64,000 bases of DNA from Cryptomeria japonica (Eukaryota; Streptophyta; Pinopsida; Cupressales; Cupressaceae), in contig NC_081411.1 of NCBI RefSeq assembly GCF_030272615.1, positions 213,811,654-213,875,653 on the forward strand, in the 5' to 3' direction. The notes below the pieces were generated by a model. It searched no databases. It was not told the origin of the DNA and saw only the letters and a program-made list of their open reading frames with translations. Positions 48,385 to 60,330 of the stretch are shown here, piece by piece (position 1 is the first letter of the stretch; each line of letters opens with the position of its first letter). Position numbers and translations under genes: made by a program.

Positions 48385-48796
48385 CTCTCACCAAACAAAA
48401 ATGACCCGCGTTACGTCCGTGTGGAGCTTACTCTGGGCAGCAAGTTCTAGGAAAGCATACGGCGGCCCCGCGTTCCTAATTGTGCGTATATTGGCATTGA
48501 GTCCTTTGAGGAGAAGTTCAAACAGGATTTACATGGCAACTATGTTACTGTGAAGGAGCTCTACATAGGCTGATTAGAATTGAAGACATTGTGGTTCCTG
48601 CACTGATCGTTTTTAGCGGTAAGAGCTACTTTTGGATCAATTAAAGCTTTTAGTAAGTTACTCTCCCCTTCTCTTAAGTGGGCACTGCCTGTGTTGAATG
48701 AGAACTATTTCGTGATAACAGAGCAATCCCAATCCAATACAAACTTTCATCAATTCGATTCAATTTTATATCTTTGAATTTATATAACCAGGTGAG

Positions 48797-50426
48797 ATGG
48801 AGCAGAGCTGTAAAGCAGAGCTCTGTGGATCAGAATCGAACGCTAGGTTTTCTCAGGGAAAAATTAAAAATAAGGAGATAAATGGGCATTGTTTTCTCGG
48901 TCTGGGTAAATTTCTGAGGAAAAAAATTCATACCATATTTGGACGGAGGCCAAAGTTTTCCCCTGCTCAAGAACTCGAAACGGCTAATGTAGAAGTAGAA
49001 ATGTTGGGGACGGAGATCCAACAATCTCCAATTAAGAATGAGATCCAACAATTTCTAATTGCGTTCGAACGAGACGAATTAGTGAGGGCGACAGAAGGGT
49101 TTTCAGTACAAATAGGCCGTGGTGGTTATGGGATTGTTTACCGCGTAAGTTCCTTTTAAAATCTGACTGTCCATTATAGTCTGAAGCAAAATATGACGAA
49201 GCTGATTATGTATAAACATGTTTTGGTAGAAAAGAAGTAGCAGTTAAGGTCTCATACTCTGAAAGTTGTCATTGAATTCTCTAATACCATATTATGTTCT
49301 GCTTTCTAAAGGGAAATCTGTCTGATGGAAGACGCGTGGCAGTGAAGGTCTTGGACAAAGAAAGTTTTCAAGGCAAAGAAGAGTGGCGGAACGAGTTGAA
49401 CATTCTAAGCAAGCTTGACCATCGAAACATTTCTAAGCTTGTGGGATATTGCTGTGAAGACAATATGATAGTCTATGAGTGTATGGCACGAAGCCTGTCA
49501 AGCGCTCTTTTTGGTAAGTAGCCAATGCAATTTTTTCACTTGTCAGCTTTTATTTGATTGAAGGGTTTATCTTGAAAATCTAAATAGCTTTAACCACCAT
49601 ATGCAGAAGATAATGAGATGGTTATCGACTGGACAACAAGATTCAAGATCATATTGGATATAATAAGAGGACTCGCCTATCTTCACGAAGGTACAGGCGT
49701 GCCCATAATGCACAAAGACGTCAAGCCGTCCGACATTCTTCTGGATGAAAGTTTCAATGCCAAGATTTCTGATTTTGGCTATGCAATGGCCGACATCAAG
49801 CTACCGTGGTACGAAGATGTTAGCATCGAAGGAACTCGTGTTGTTGGAACATAGTAAGATGACCCTATCCCCTAACCCTTCATAAGAATGATTAAGGTTA
49901 ATGTATATAGCTGCAAATTTGGGATGGTCATTTTGGGCAGTTGATTAATGCATTTTACTTTACTTGTGTTGGGCATACAGTGGTTACGCAGCTCCGGAGT
50001 ATATTGCTACCGGTACTCCGAGTGTGAAATCAGACATTTACGGCTTTGGGGTGACTGTTTTGAATGTCGTATCTGGCAAACAAGCTATCGACAACAAAAA
50101 TTTCCTCTCCGAAAACGTAAGAATTATATGTAGTTACTACGACCGTAGTTTGTAGGAGGTTTAGAAAACTAGTATAACGATTTAATTTATGGTTTGGTGT
50201 TTGACTGCAGGCGCGTAGATTGCATGATAAGCGTCGCCTTACTGAGCTAATAGACCCTCGATTACTCAACGCAGGTTATTCAACTCACTCAAAAAGCATA
50301 GCAGGGACAATCAATATAGCCCTGCAGTGCACTGTTTCGAACGCCAGAAGTCGTCCATCAGCGTCACGTGTGTTGGAGATGCTTTTATCAAAAGATCCCA
50401 ATCGCCACAACACTGCTCAGTGTTGA
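48797..50426 (+). CDS. Protein kinase (kinase copy 2), lacks the N-terminal helical domain, altered catalytic loop
   Basis: Five coding exons: 48797-49144, 49312-49513, 49607-49853, 49981-50116, 50211-50426, with the same intron positions and phases as exons 4-8 of copy 1; about 382 codons. The ATG at 48797 is six bases inside an exon whose AG acceptor (48790-48791) is conserved with copy 1, so a 5' UTR exon may lie upstream (possible donor at 48619). The basic stretch [15 protein letters not shown] is conserved. Kinase motifs: [20 protein letters not shown], then HKDVKPSD (49711-49734) instead of [11 protein letters not shown] (49771-49779), [18 protein letters not shown]. The loop Asn that binds Mg is Asp, and HRD is HKD. 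The frame is intact and splice sites are good, so it is probably expressed; catalysis may be weak or absent. Confidence 0.82.
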
Positions 50427-52079
50427 GAGTTTGGAACCCAGTCACACAACTATCCTGAGCGGGAGTAGTATTGAATATTGAAGAGCCAGTTACAGAAAAG
50501 AGTACCTGAATCCTTTAACAGATTCAGAATACTCTGTTTCATTTGACATTTAGTTTCATGTGCGATTTTGGAATATTTACTGTTTGTGTTCTCCATGTTC
50601 TAGACTTCAATGTAGTTTTTAACATGTACTCAGTTCAACTATTAAAGTCGTAGGCACTATGTAAGTTCAAATCTCCTCAATAAGAAAAAAAACACTGCTG
50701 AAGCTGACGTTTTTACAATTTAAATTAAAATGACTGTTTACTATTTTTAAAGTGTTTAAATGGCAATAGAGTTTGATATGCAATACTTTAGAATATATAA
50801 ACTTCAAATGTAAACTTCTAATTTCTAAATATTTCAGAAATTGTAAGAAAGTTAAATTGTGTGAATGTTAAACGAAGGTATCGAGACAATGCACAAAAGG
50901 CTGAGATATTAATTTTTCTCTTGTTTTTGGTGCCTTGGCATTGTTTGGCGATGTAAAATTGAAGATATTACATTGATAGATGTAATATTTAATTTAAGCG
51001 TGTTATTTTGTGGCTATCATGATTGCTCATGTTTTTATACATCTCTACTCCGCTTTGAATAACAATGAGAAAATAAATTAGAGTCAACATTTCTTTAATT
51101 AAAGAGCTTGGAAAGATTTCATTCCACATGTAAGTAATGCCATCCAAATTATAATTTATTCTACTGGCCGTAGTCGTCTGAAAAATAAGGCATATCATAT
51201 AATTAATTTTCAAGACCCAATGTTGCTACGCAGAAAAGTATATTTAAAAGGCTTCCAGTAGATGCTGCTGTGTGAAACTGGAACCTCTTCTGCTTAACAA
51301 GATGCTAAATTTCCTGTTAAAAAATTTGGCCAGAAGCTTCGTCCTCCATTGAATATATTTTGCACGACAACCATCCACAAAACAACCTTCCCCAGTACCT
51401 TCTTTTTCGAAACCCCATCCTCATTAATATCATAAATATTAGTTTATATCCTCTACGAGAAACCGGAGATCCCTTTCACATGCTGCGCTTTCCTCTAAAG
51501 ATTGGATTGACCGATTGATATAAGTTTAAATATTTCAAAATCCCATAAATAATCGTTTCAATGTATGTTAGAGTTCACACTAAATGGAAGACTTTTCCAA
51601 TCCTTTTTCAGTTACATTAAAAAATTCCATTGAAACATTCAAAGCACCCACAATTGCTTGATTTCTATTTTGTTTAATGTGCCTAAAATCTGTTTAACTA
51701 CTTCATGATAACTTGACAAGAGGAATTATGGCCATTCTTCAAACAATTGAAATATCTATATATGTATTTAACTCTTTTCAAAGATGTGTGATGTATGAAG
51801 GATTTTTCTAGGAATTTGAATAGATGTGGATGGAAATGTGTCATCAGACATGTTCTCTTTATTAATACATATTTTGATATGATGATTTGCAAAATAGAAG
51901 TTTTCATAAGAAAAGCTTTATTAGTCTAAATTTTAATTTCAAGTATTTTCACCATTGTTTATGCATAAAGGTCAACAAGTCCTAAAATTAACATTTGTTA
52001 ATAACTTGTAGTCATTCAATCAACAATACAAACTTATCTATAAAATATGATAAATAAATTTGATTTGAAATTTAAATTT
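50427..52079. other. 3' flank of kinase copy 2, no gene seen
   Basis: AT-rich DNA; the left end presumably holds the 3' UTR ('attgaagagccag.cacagaaaag' resembles the 3' flank of copy 1). No domain recognised beyond. Confidence 0.45.
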
Positions 52080-52084
52080 CATAA

Positions 52085-53365
52085 TGATGTACATGAAAGG
52101 GGAAGAAACAAAACCAAAGATCAAATGCCAATATGTTAGTTTCAACCAAAACTAAAAATAAATGAAGTTTAAACTTTCCAAATGCATATCAAAAGAGATT
52201 AAAAGCATATAATAGAAGCAATAACAAGAAAAATACAAGAGAAAAGACTCCTTAAGAAGCTCAAATGATGCTCTTGATGTCTCTCCCTTGTTCTTCTCCT
52301 CTCCAAGATCTAAAATTCAATGCTTGAGTGTAGCGCTCAGATTTAGCATGTAGCCATGGATACCAAAGGAAGGATTAAATGGGGGTTGAAAATAAACTTC
52401 TATTGCTATGCAAATGCACAAAATAGAATTGCTATGAGAAATCTAAGTAGAAATGCCTATGCAACTATAATAACAATGCTTAAGATGCTTCCTCATTTTC
52501 TTGAAGATGAGGGTTCCTTTTATAGGCAAAATGGTTCGTTCGAAGGTCAAGGTTGATCTATCTTAGCAAGGGCTAGGATTGCATGAGAGAGACATGATCC
52601 TCAATCCATGCTTGCAACTTCCACCAATGCCATGACGACAAGTGACATCATTAGAGGGCTTGAAAGGATAGGGAAGAAGCATTAAATACTTGAGAGGACA
52701 TGAGGGTAACCTCATGTGGTTGGGTTATTGGATAAAGGCTTTATCCAATGGGTAAACTCTTGTACAAGGTTTAGCTATGGTTAGGCCTTGGTCAAAGGGA
52801 CAAGACCCAGTGGGTTAGTATATGAAGAAATGAAGCATTTAAGACTTTGTAAGATTCCTAAATGGGTGAAATGATGGGTTCAAGGTTAATTTTGGGTTAG
52901 GATTGCGCAATTGATTAGAAGTGGGTTTAGGCTAATTTAGAAGGGATTAGAAGAATCTAAAAGAAGGGTTAGTTAGCAAGTGAGTTTTATAGGAGATTGC
53001 AAATGAGGGGGGATAAATAGGGTTTTAATTTAAATAAATTTCATTTATTTCAATTAAATGTGCAACTTGCATTGAATGAGTATTTTAAATAAATAATCAT
53101 TTATTTAAATGGGGATTTTGATTGAGAATTTTAAATAAATGTTTAATTTATTTAAATGATAGGAAAGGGAGTGATTAAATACATTTATCAATTTATTTAA
53201 TAGTTGGATATTAGTTAGTGATTTTTAATTTAAATAAATTTATGAAACTTATTAAATTAGTAGAATATGGTTGGAATGAATTAACTAAATATAAATTTAA
53301 TTAATAGAAGAACATTAGTGCTTTAAACAAATAAAATATTTAATGGATAGATTTGTGTTTCTACA
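52085..53365 (-). mobile_element. Solo LTR of a gypsy family related to the 16-35 kb element
   Basis: Flanked by CATAA at 52080-52084 and 53366-53370, a perfect 5-bp target duplication. It has TG...CA ends (TGATGTACATG...GTTTCTACA). Internal blocks ('tctccttgttc.tctcctctccaag', 'gacaagtg', 'taaactcttgt', 'aataaatttcatttatttcaa') follow the order of the gypsy LTR at 16177-17551, at much lower identity. 1281 bp. No internal region remains, so LTR-LTR recombination has removed it. Confidence 0.85.
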
Positions 53366-53370
53366 CATAA

Positions 53371-55495
53371 TATATTACTAACTTTTCATAAATTTTATTT
53401 TCTAAATGTATATATACAAAAAAAAATTGATTAAATTCAATGGGTTAATTACAAGGTCCAAATCCTGTAAAAAATGAAACAACACAGTTATTGGTCAAAT
53501 TTATATTTGAATTTTATGACCAAAACCATGCCTCAAATGAAAATCTAATTTCAAAGAATAAAATAAAATAGAAAGAGTTAAATTAGTAAACTAAAGGTAT
53601 ACCATTGTGTAGTTGTGAGAGACCAATTTTGACAACTATTGGAGGTAAAAAAAAAAATGGACATTGTAGGTGAAAGCTATGCCCCTCAAAATAAAATTTC
53701 TCTATTATGCTATTATGTCCTAAAGTACTAATTCATATGAGAACATAAGTTGGCATCATGGTGACATCGAAACTCTAAGTCGTTGGTTCCTAGGTGGCAT
53801 ATGAACAACATGTCAAAGATGCACACAAGCTAAGGATTCCTCTAGTAGAAAATCTCAAAACCATTTAAAAAAAAATCAAAGTAAATAATTTTAGGAGCTA
53901 AAAGTTTGCTAGTTAATTTCATTACTATTAACGCCCAAAAGATGGCTAACCTTGGTTATTGTTAGTGTGGCTAAGAGTGTTTACAATTTCAATAGAGCTA
54001 TATGGTCAATTAGTGTTATTGAAAGCCTACAATTACTACAAGTATGGGGGTATGTTGACTTATTAATTCTTGTAGGATAATGATTAATTTTTTATTTTTT
54101 AAAAAATTAAATTATTTTTCTATTTTTAGATACTCAAATGACTACATACAATCATATGGCTAAGGTGTGGGGGGCAAAACAAATTGCTTTTTTGAAATTA
54201 TCAAAATAGGTTAAATTTGATACTTGTTGTTACCTTTCAACATTCAAAATTAAATGGAGAGCACTTTTTTATCCTAGGAGGTCATTTGTGAAAATTTTCC
54301 CTAAAACCCTTGTGGTAATAAACTTAAAAAAATCTAATTTAAACTCATGTTCAAACCCCATATATACAAAAAATAACCACAATATTGCAACCCTAAAACC
54401 CTAGATTTGTAAAATAACAATCTTTAAATAATGTGACCTTACTTTGAAATCTCAAAAATAATTTGTACATTATCATGTTTCAACTTTGTATCAACTCTAC
54501 TAGTCCAAGGGTTATACCAATATAAAGATATATGAAGCACCACAACCAAAAACACTACTCTAATATCAAATATTATGAAAAAATAAAAAGATAATAAATC
54601 ACTTTTCTACATAACCCATGAGATAAAATAATTCATTCAAGTATATAGAATGGTCAAATGCATAGATCAAAGTCATCTCATAAAATAACACAAGATATAT
54701 CTCAGAAAAAAAATTATAGAGGGAAAAAATTAACCTCCAAAAGCTTCTATGCTCAATATATTATTCAACAATAAAGATTTTCAATACACTTACAAGGCCT
54801 CCATGAACACTCCTAAAATATAAAGCCTCTCTATTGTATCCTTCATATGTACAAGCATGTAGCCACACATTCATGTCATGCTTCACACATGCACTCCTTA
54901 GAAGAAATATCAATATAATAATAGTCAAGCCAAAAATCCAACAAGCCAACCTAAACCACTAAAAATGTGCTTGTTTTTGTTAACTCAAATTCACACAAAT
55001 ACTACCAAGTGATAAGGGAAAACCATGTGCCTCAAAACCATGAGTTCACAAATCAATCGACCCCACATTTACTTTTTTATACACATATTAAATTATATAG
55101 AGGAGGGGATATTCTGCCCTTAAGATGACAAGATCTCAAGGAACAAATTGACCTTCGCTATCCCACTTAACCAACACTCTCATGAGCTAGGAAGATCAAA
55201 AATAGGAAAAGAATGGAAACCATACCAAATAGAAATTACTGAATAAAAGAAGAATATGAAGTGATAAAAAATATTGTTGCTAGGAAAACGAAAGCTAATA
55301 TAACATATATTTTACGATCAATCTGACAAAGAATCTTCCTTAGATGCAAGTGTGTCATGGAAATGTCTACATGATAAACTATCGCTTACACTGAAAAAGA
55401 ATAGGAAACACTAAAAATCACCCAAACATCAGCTTCGCAATCCTCAAACTTTTTTGCTATCTATACACACAAATAGGAAAAAATGTTGGGGTTGT
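53371..55495. other. AT-rich spacer, no gene seen
   Basis: Only short ORFs without resemblance to known families, on both strands. No repeat border recognised. Confidence 0.4.
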
Positions 55496-55499
55496 ATAG

Positions 55500-55520
55500 G
55501 GGTTTGACTTAGTCAAACCC
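55500..55520. repeat. Short perfect palindrome
   Basis: GGGTTTGAC, TTA, GTCAAACCC: 9-base arms with a 3-base loop, following TGTTGGGG. Confidence 0.8.
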
Positions 55521-56904
55521 TTGCTTTGGTGTTTTTGCCTCCATGGAAGAAAAATAGATAGATTGGATAAAATGATAAAATAAGTTTAATAGAAACAAAT
55601 CACATTTAATGGAGGAAAACCCATATTATAAGAGATACGATGATAAAATAGATTAAATGCAACTAGATAATATACAATCTTAGAGATTTGATAAACATGA
55701 TAATATTGTAATTCAATAGATATGAGTAATAACAGAGAAGAAGAACATTCCTCAACCAAGAACACTCTCTTGAGATAATAACGTGATCATGTTTTGACAG
55801 AAGAACGAGTTTTCGCAAGAATGAGTTTGTATTTTGATAGTGCTTCGCTATGATAGTGAGAGAAAGACACCCAATAGTGAGATATCTTGAAAAACAAGGG
55901 AGAAATAATAGTTTTGTTGCTCAACATTAGTGGGAGTGACCTTTCAAACATGCCCAAGCCAACAAACATGCATAAATAAAAGTTTGATGTATGATATGCT
56001 AATTTGAATCTGGAATATACTTGGGATGTTTGTGTGCCATGTAGATGTCTACACACCACACTACTATCTCACCAATTAATCCAAAATATGGCTCAAGGGT
56101 GGCTAGAACTACTTCATATTTAAGATTCATGATGTCAGAATGATAAAATCTTGATCATGAATTTTGGTCATAAATCACCAGGCTCAATTTGTCTGAGTAA
56201 ATTAGATTTATTCTATTTACTCTAATTAAGTTGAGTCAAGATATCTTTATTTGTCACATGAAACAATCATTTAATAATATTCATGTTAGTTATCTTAGAT
56301 GAAATTCTAAATAGAGATAAGTTAGTTTTATGGATTTAATTTTGTTATAGGGTAGTTGTATCTTCTCCTCCCTAATTTCTCATCTCATTGAGCCACATTA
56401 AATTACTCATGCTCTCAATTGTCTAGCCTCTTTGCCTATATAAGCAAGATCATTTATACATTGTATCATATCAAATCATAACAATTCATAACATCCATTG
56501 AAGTTTAATTTCAATCTTTGCTCTTCAATCTCCATTGTTCTTCATTGCTCAAGTTGCAAAATTGTTGTGTGTGGTTAGAAAGTTTCTTGGTTGATCCATT
56601 GAAGCATGGGGAGCTTTATGGGCTCAAAATTTCTCTAACAAATACAAAGGTGTCATAAATGTATTAGGTGCAATTTGTGATAATACCTAAATATATTTCA
56701 TATGTATACCCCACATTAATTATCTAATCCAATGTTACCCAAACTTTTATACGTGACCTCAAATAAATACTAAACACATCACTTGAGATGCACATCAAAT
56801 TTTGTATTTTATATAAATAAATTAAAAATTGTGGAATAAATATTCATAACAAAATATATCGTGTGAAATAATTTGAAAATAAGTTTTTATAAAGCATTTT
56901 TAGG
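55521..56904. other. Spacer with a possible LTR-like piece at its right end
   Basis: No coding domain. Around 56284-56640 the DNA has promoter-like LTR character: TGTTAG at the left, TATATAAGCAAG near 56437, CT-rich downstream sequence, and CTCTAACA at the right. No matching target duplication or second LTR was found, so this is only a suggestion. Confidence 0.3.
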
Positions 56905-57056
56905 ATGGAACCATCCTTATGCATTGTTAAACCATCAATTCTAACAACTACTATTAGAGTTATGAGGTTTGAAACCATTTAAAAGAAGAAATATCCACAT
57001 GCATGAGTTACTTAAAAGAGCCAGTATAAATATAAAATAACAATAGAAAATATTTT
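56905..57056 (+). repeat. Duplicated flank upstream of kinase copy 3
   Basis: Similar to about 48005-48170 upstream of kinase copy 2 ('accatttaaaagaag', 'cacatgcat.agtta'). The match is interrupted at 57057 by the retroposon-like insert. Confidence 0.6.
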
Positions 57057-58626
57057 GCGGGAGCGAAAGTAGTGGCAGGTGGCCATCTAGGGTTTCAATA
57101 GGGAGAAAAAAGAAAACCTATGAAGGGGATGATGATGGCGAGAGGGCGACCCCATTTGGGGGTTTTGTGATCCTCCTCCCTCTTTCTATTGTGGTCTCCT
57201 GTTTTGGGTCTTTCACTTTGGGTGTGATGGATTCACTGCTTTTACTCATTGTCTTGGGTGCTACAACTTTTTTGTCCTAGGAAATATGGCTCATAGATGT
57301 TGGAGAAACTATGCTGCTAGGCTGGGATACCGAATGGAGTGGATAGGGAGCGAGAGAGCGAGATCGGTTAGGGTTTCTAGAGTTGGAGGTGTAGGGGTTG
57401 GGGAAGACGATGATACTGCGGATGATGGTGTGATCCCCCTATTCGCACTATCTCTTTATACGATTGTTTGGGACCCAGATGGTTGCATATTTTTTGAATT
57501 TATGGTTGTTGCCTGGAGTCTGAAGCTACAGGAGACCTTTGTTATGGAGGATTTCCTGCCTTTATTTTGTTTTCTCTATGGGTTCCTTTTTACTTTGTTT
57601 GAAAATTCCTCACTTTCCATCCTATGCATGAGGTTCCTTGTTGTTTTGCAGGATGTCTTTTTTCATCTATTCTCAGCCCGTCCTATTGAGGGGGCCCATT
57701 CCTCTGTTATGGGGAAGTGTTGGCTGAGCTTGATGGGATGGATCCTGGTAGGAGTTTTGTTAGCCCTTTTTCTTAAGGCTGGTGTGCCTTTATATCTTTC
57801 CTTATTTTTGGATCTCTCTCCTATTTCTCCCATAGAGGTGGAGAGCTTAGTTGAGTCTATTTGCAAGCTTTTTGATTATATTAGGCCTCTTCCTTTTTGT
57901 GAGGTTGTGGGTGCCTTTTCAAAACCTAGCTATCTAGCAAAGCTTCACCGTGCCTTCTTTTGGTCATTTGATTTTGGCTTGTGGCCAGTAGATTGGGTTC
58001 TCTTTGTGTATTATCTCTCTCCTTTCAACCCCTATGGAGGTGGGTCACTATCCTATACAGGTGGATGAGAGTTTTACTATTAAAGGTGCGATCAGATTCT
58101 ATGGGATTGTTGGCAAGTTCTTGGTGGTTTTGGGAGCCATTTTAAAACCCAAATCGTAGGTTAAGGGAGCCTCTCAAAACTCCCTTGCTTTTGTTTGGCT
58201 AGATGCTAATAGTTTTGAAGGGCCCAACTTAGAATGTGATTCTTTTTGGTTAAGGGGCCAGGTTAGCATTTTGCTTCCCATTTTTTCTGTATTTGGGTAG
58301 GGGATCCCAGAAAACCCTTGATGTATGGATAAGGGAGTCTATTGACTTCATCTAAATGTTTAGTTTGTGTTTCTAGTAGGTTTTGTAATGATATTCTTTT
58401 AGTTTGGCTAGCTTATTTCTACTTGTGGCTATGTTGGCTTCTGGTTGGCACTAACCGGATTTGTTGTAGTGGTCTGCTGTTTTAATTTACCTATCTTTTT
58501 TTGGAAAAAGTCTCATTGTAGGTTCCAGATCTAGGTAAAATTTGAGTGTTTCAAGTCCCTTCAAATCCTATTGTATGGGGTTTTGGGTCCCCCTCAAAAC
58601 TTGTTTTTCCCTTAATAAAAAATAAT
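57057..58626 (+). mobile_element. Retroposon-like insert (non-autonomous LINE-like?) with a 260-codon ORF
   Basis: AAAATATTTT at 57047-57056 and AAAATATCTT at 58627-58636 look like a 10-bp target duplication with one mismatch. The right end is A-rich (CTTAATAAAAAATAAT), as in LINE-mobilised DNA. The corresponding place upstream of kinase copy 2 lacks it. Its composition is less AT-rich than the flanks. The ORF at 57286-58068 (MAHRCWRNYAARLGYRMEWI...) has no similarity that I recognise; it is rich in Leu, Phe and Val because of T-rich codons, and may be incidental. Confidence 0.6.
57286..58068 (+). CDS. Unrecognised 260-codon ORF in the retroposon-like insert
   Basis: The longest uninterrupted + strand frame outside the transposons, starting ATG at 57286. 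The N-terminal ~60 residues are Arg/Gly/Asp-rich (GSERARSVRVSRVGGVGVGE). The rest is hydrophobic with several Leu/Phe-rich runs (LFCFLYGFLFTLFENSSLSI, GWILVGVLLALFL) that would score as membrane segments. No family match. The T-rich composition can by itself create hydrophobic ORFs, so real coding is uncertain. Confidence 0.3.
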   Translation: MAHRCWRNYAARLGYRMEWIGSERARSVRVSRVGGVGVGEDDDTADDGVIPLFALSLYTIVWDPDGCIFFEFMVVAWSLKLQETFVMEDFLPLFCFLYGFLFTLFENSSLSILCMRFLVVLQDVFFHLFSARPIEGAHSSVMGKCWLSLMGWILVGVLLALFLKAGVPLYLSLFLDLSPISPIEVESLVESICKLFDYIRPLPFCEVVGAFSKPSYLAKLHRAFFWSFDFGLWPVDWVLFVYYLSPFNPYGGGSLSYTGG

Positions 58627-58636
58627 AAAATATCTT

Positions 58637-59116
58637 ACAAAATAATATAACATAAAGAATAAGAAAAATAGTAATCTTATATTTAAACGATCATATTTGA
58701 ACAACATACTTATAATAAAATAATAATTAATATAATCCCTTTGACAACATTTAAAAAAAAACACATTAGACTATCTTATTAAAATATACACCCACAATGC
58801 TGGATAGACACTCCACTTATTTGTGGTTTGGTTGAGAAAACTTTAAAAGATTGAATTTTTCAATAGTCTCCTTGCCGACCAAAAATGGTTGTGTTATGTT
58901 CATGTGGGCCTTCCTCTCAACAACAAGTTCTAGGAAAGAACATCATGGCCCCATGTTCCTAATTGAGCAATAAATAAAGTAGATTGGTATTGAGTCCCTT
59001 GAGCAGAAGCTCAAATGGGATTATATATAGTGTAAGATAATAATTCTAATACAAACCTTTAGTAGTTCGATTCAATTTCATCACTTAGAAGTTTTGAACT
59101 TATACAACTATATGAA
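58637..59116 (+). repeat. Duplicated 5' flank of kinase copy 3
   Basis: Resumes the similarity to the flank of copy 2 (about 48300-48790): 'atgctggatagacactcca', 'acaagttctaggaaag', 'attgagtcc.ttgag'. About 165 bases present in copy 2 (around 48550-48715) are missing here. Confidence 0.7.
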
Positions 59117-60066
59117 ATGGAGCAGAGCTATAAAACAAAGCTCTATGGATCAAAACTATTATCTTCTTACAGAAAAGATAATTTTGAGGAGATAAATTAG
59201 CATGAATGCCTAGCGCATAACTCTCTCAGGTTGGGTAATTTTCTTAGAAAAAAAATCAAACTATATTTGGATGGAGGCCAAATTTTTCTTTTCTCAAGAA
59301 CTCCAAACACCTTACCTAGGAGTAAAAATTCTAGGAACAAAGATCCAATAATCCATAATAAAAAATGAGATCAAATAATCTCTAATTTAGTTCAAAAGAG
59401 ATGAATTCGATAGAGCAAAAAAAAGATTTCCAGTACAAATAGGCTATGGTGGTTTTGGGATTGTTTACCATGTAAGTTCCTTGGGAAATCATTGTTAATT
59501 ATAATATTAAACACATGATAACCTAATTATGTGTAAACATATTTTATAAAGTGAAATTTATTTGGTAAAAAACAATTAGTTGCTAAGGTCTCATACAGTG
59601 AAATATGTTGAGCTCTAATACCATATTTTGTTCTGCTTTCTAAAGGGAATTTTGTCTAATGGAAGACACATGGCAGTGAAGGTTTTGAGAAAAGAAAGTA
59701 TTCAAGGAAAAGTAGAGTGGATGAATGAGTTGAAAATTCTAAGCAGGTTTAACCATAGAAACATTTTGACACTTGTGGGATATTGCTTTGAAGAATTTAT
59801 GATAGTCTATGATTGTATGGCACGAAACCTGTCAAACGCTATTTTTGGTAAGTAACCAATGCAGTTTTTTCTCTTATTTTTTTTATGTGATTGAAGGTTT
59901 TATCTTAACAATATAAATATGTTTAACCACCATATGCATAAGAAACATAGATGTTTATTGACTAGCCAACAAGATTCAACATCTTATTGGACATAATAAG
60001 AGGAGTCATGTTTCTCACAATGATGCATGTGTGTTCATAATGCACAAAGACATCAAGCCAGCTGAC
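59117..60066 (+). pseudogene. Kinase copy 3, broken and truncated
   Basis: Aligned to copy 2. Exon 1 (59117-59471) has a TAG after 27 codons and several frameshifts but still reads FPVQIGYGGFGIVYH. Exon 2 (59647-59847) is open: SNGRHMAVKVLRKESIQGKV, HRNILTLVGYC, MARNLSNAIF. Exon 3 starts after a damaged acceptor (CAG changed to CAT), has TAG at 59963-59965 in place of a tryptophan codon, and keeps HKDIKPAD. Similarity ends at 60066, one codon after the Asp. The rest of the kinase is not found downstream in the window. Confidence 0.85.
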
Positions 60067-60330
60067 TGTTTGAAATTATTGTTGGCCGAGTCAAGTCTGC
60101 ATGTAAGTCTTCACCTACCTATCAAGAAAGCTACAACAAACAACCTGGAGAAGATTTGGTTGGGATCTCCATCACAACAACTCCTAATTGCAGAGCAATT
60201 GAATGAGACAGATGAGGTTTTTTATTTTGAATTTGGGGGAGAATTTTGAGTGGACAACAAATAGATAAAAAAGAGAGAACATTCTCTATTCAGTGAGTTC
60301 AGTCCAGTTAGCAGAGAGAGATCAACATGT
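60067..60330 (+). other. Unidentified DNA joined to the kinase relic
   Basis: Begins TGTTTGAAATTATTG directly at the kinase breakpoint. It contains an open stretch (KKATTNNLEKIWLGSPSQQL) and a purine run TTTGGGGGAGAATTTTGAG near 60229-60247 that resembles a polypurine tract. It may be the 3' end of an LTR element, but no LTR pair or domain confirms it. Confidence 0.3.

Noticed and set aside
56284-56640. Solo copia LTR with TATATAA promoter
   Set aside because: Ends look LTR-like but flanking bases (ATTCA, AATAC) do not form a duplication and no partner was seen; kept only as a weak remark.
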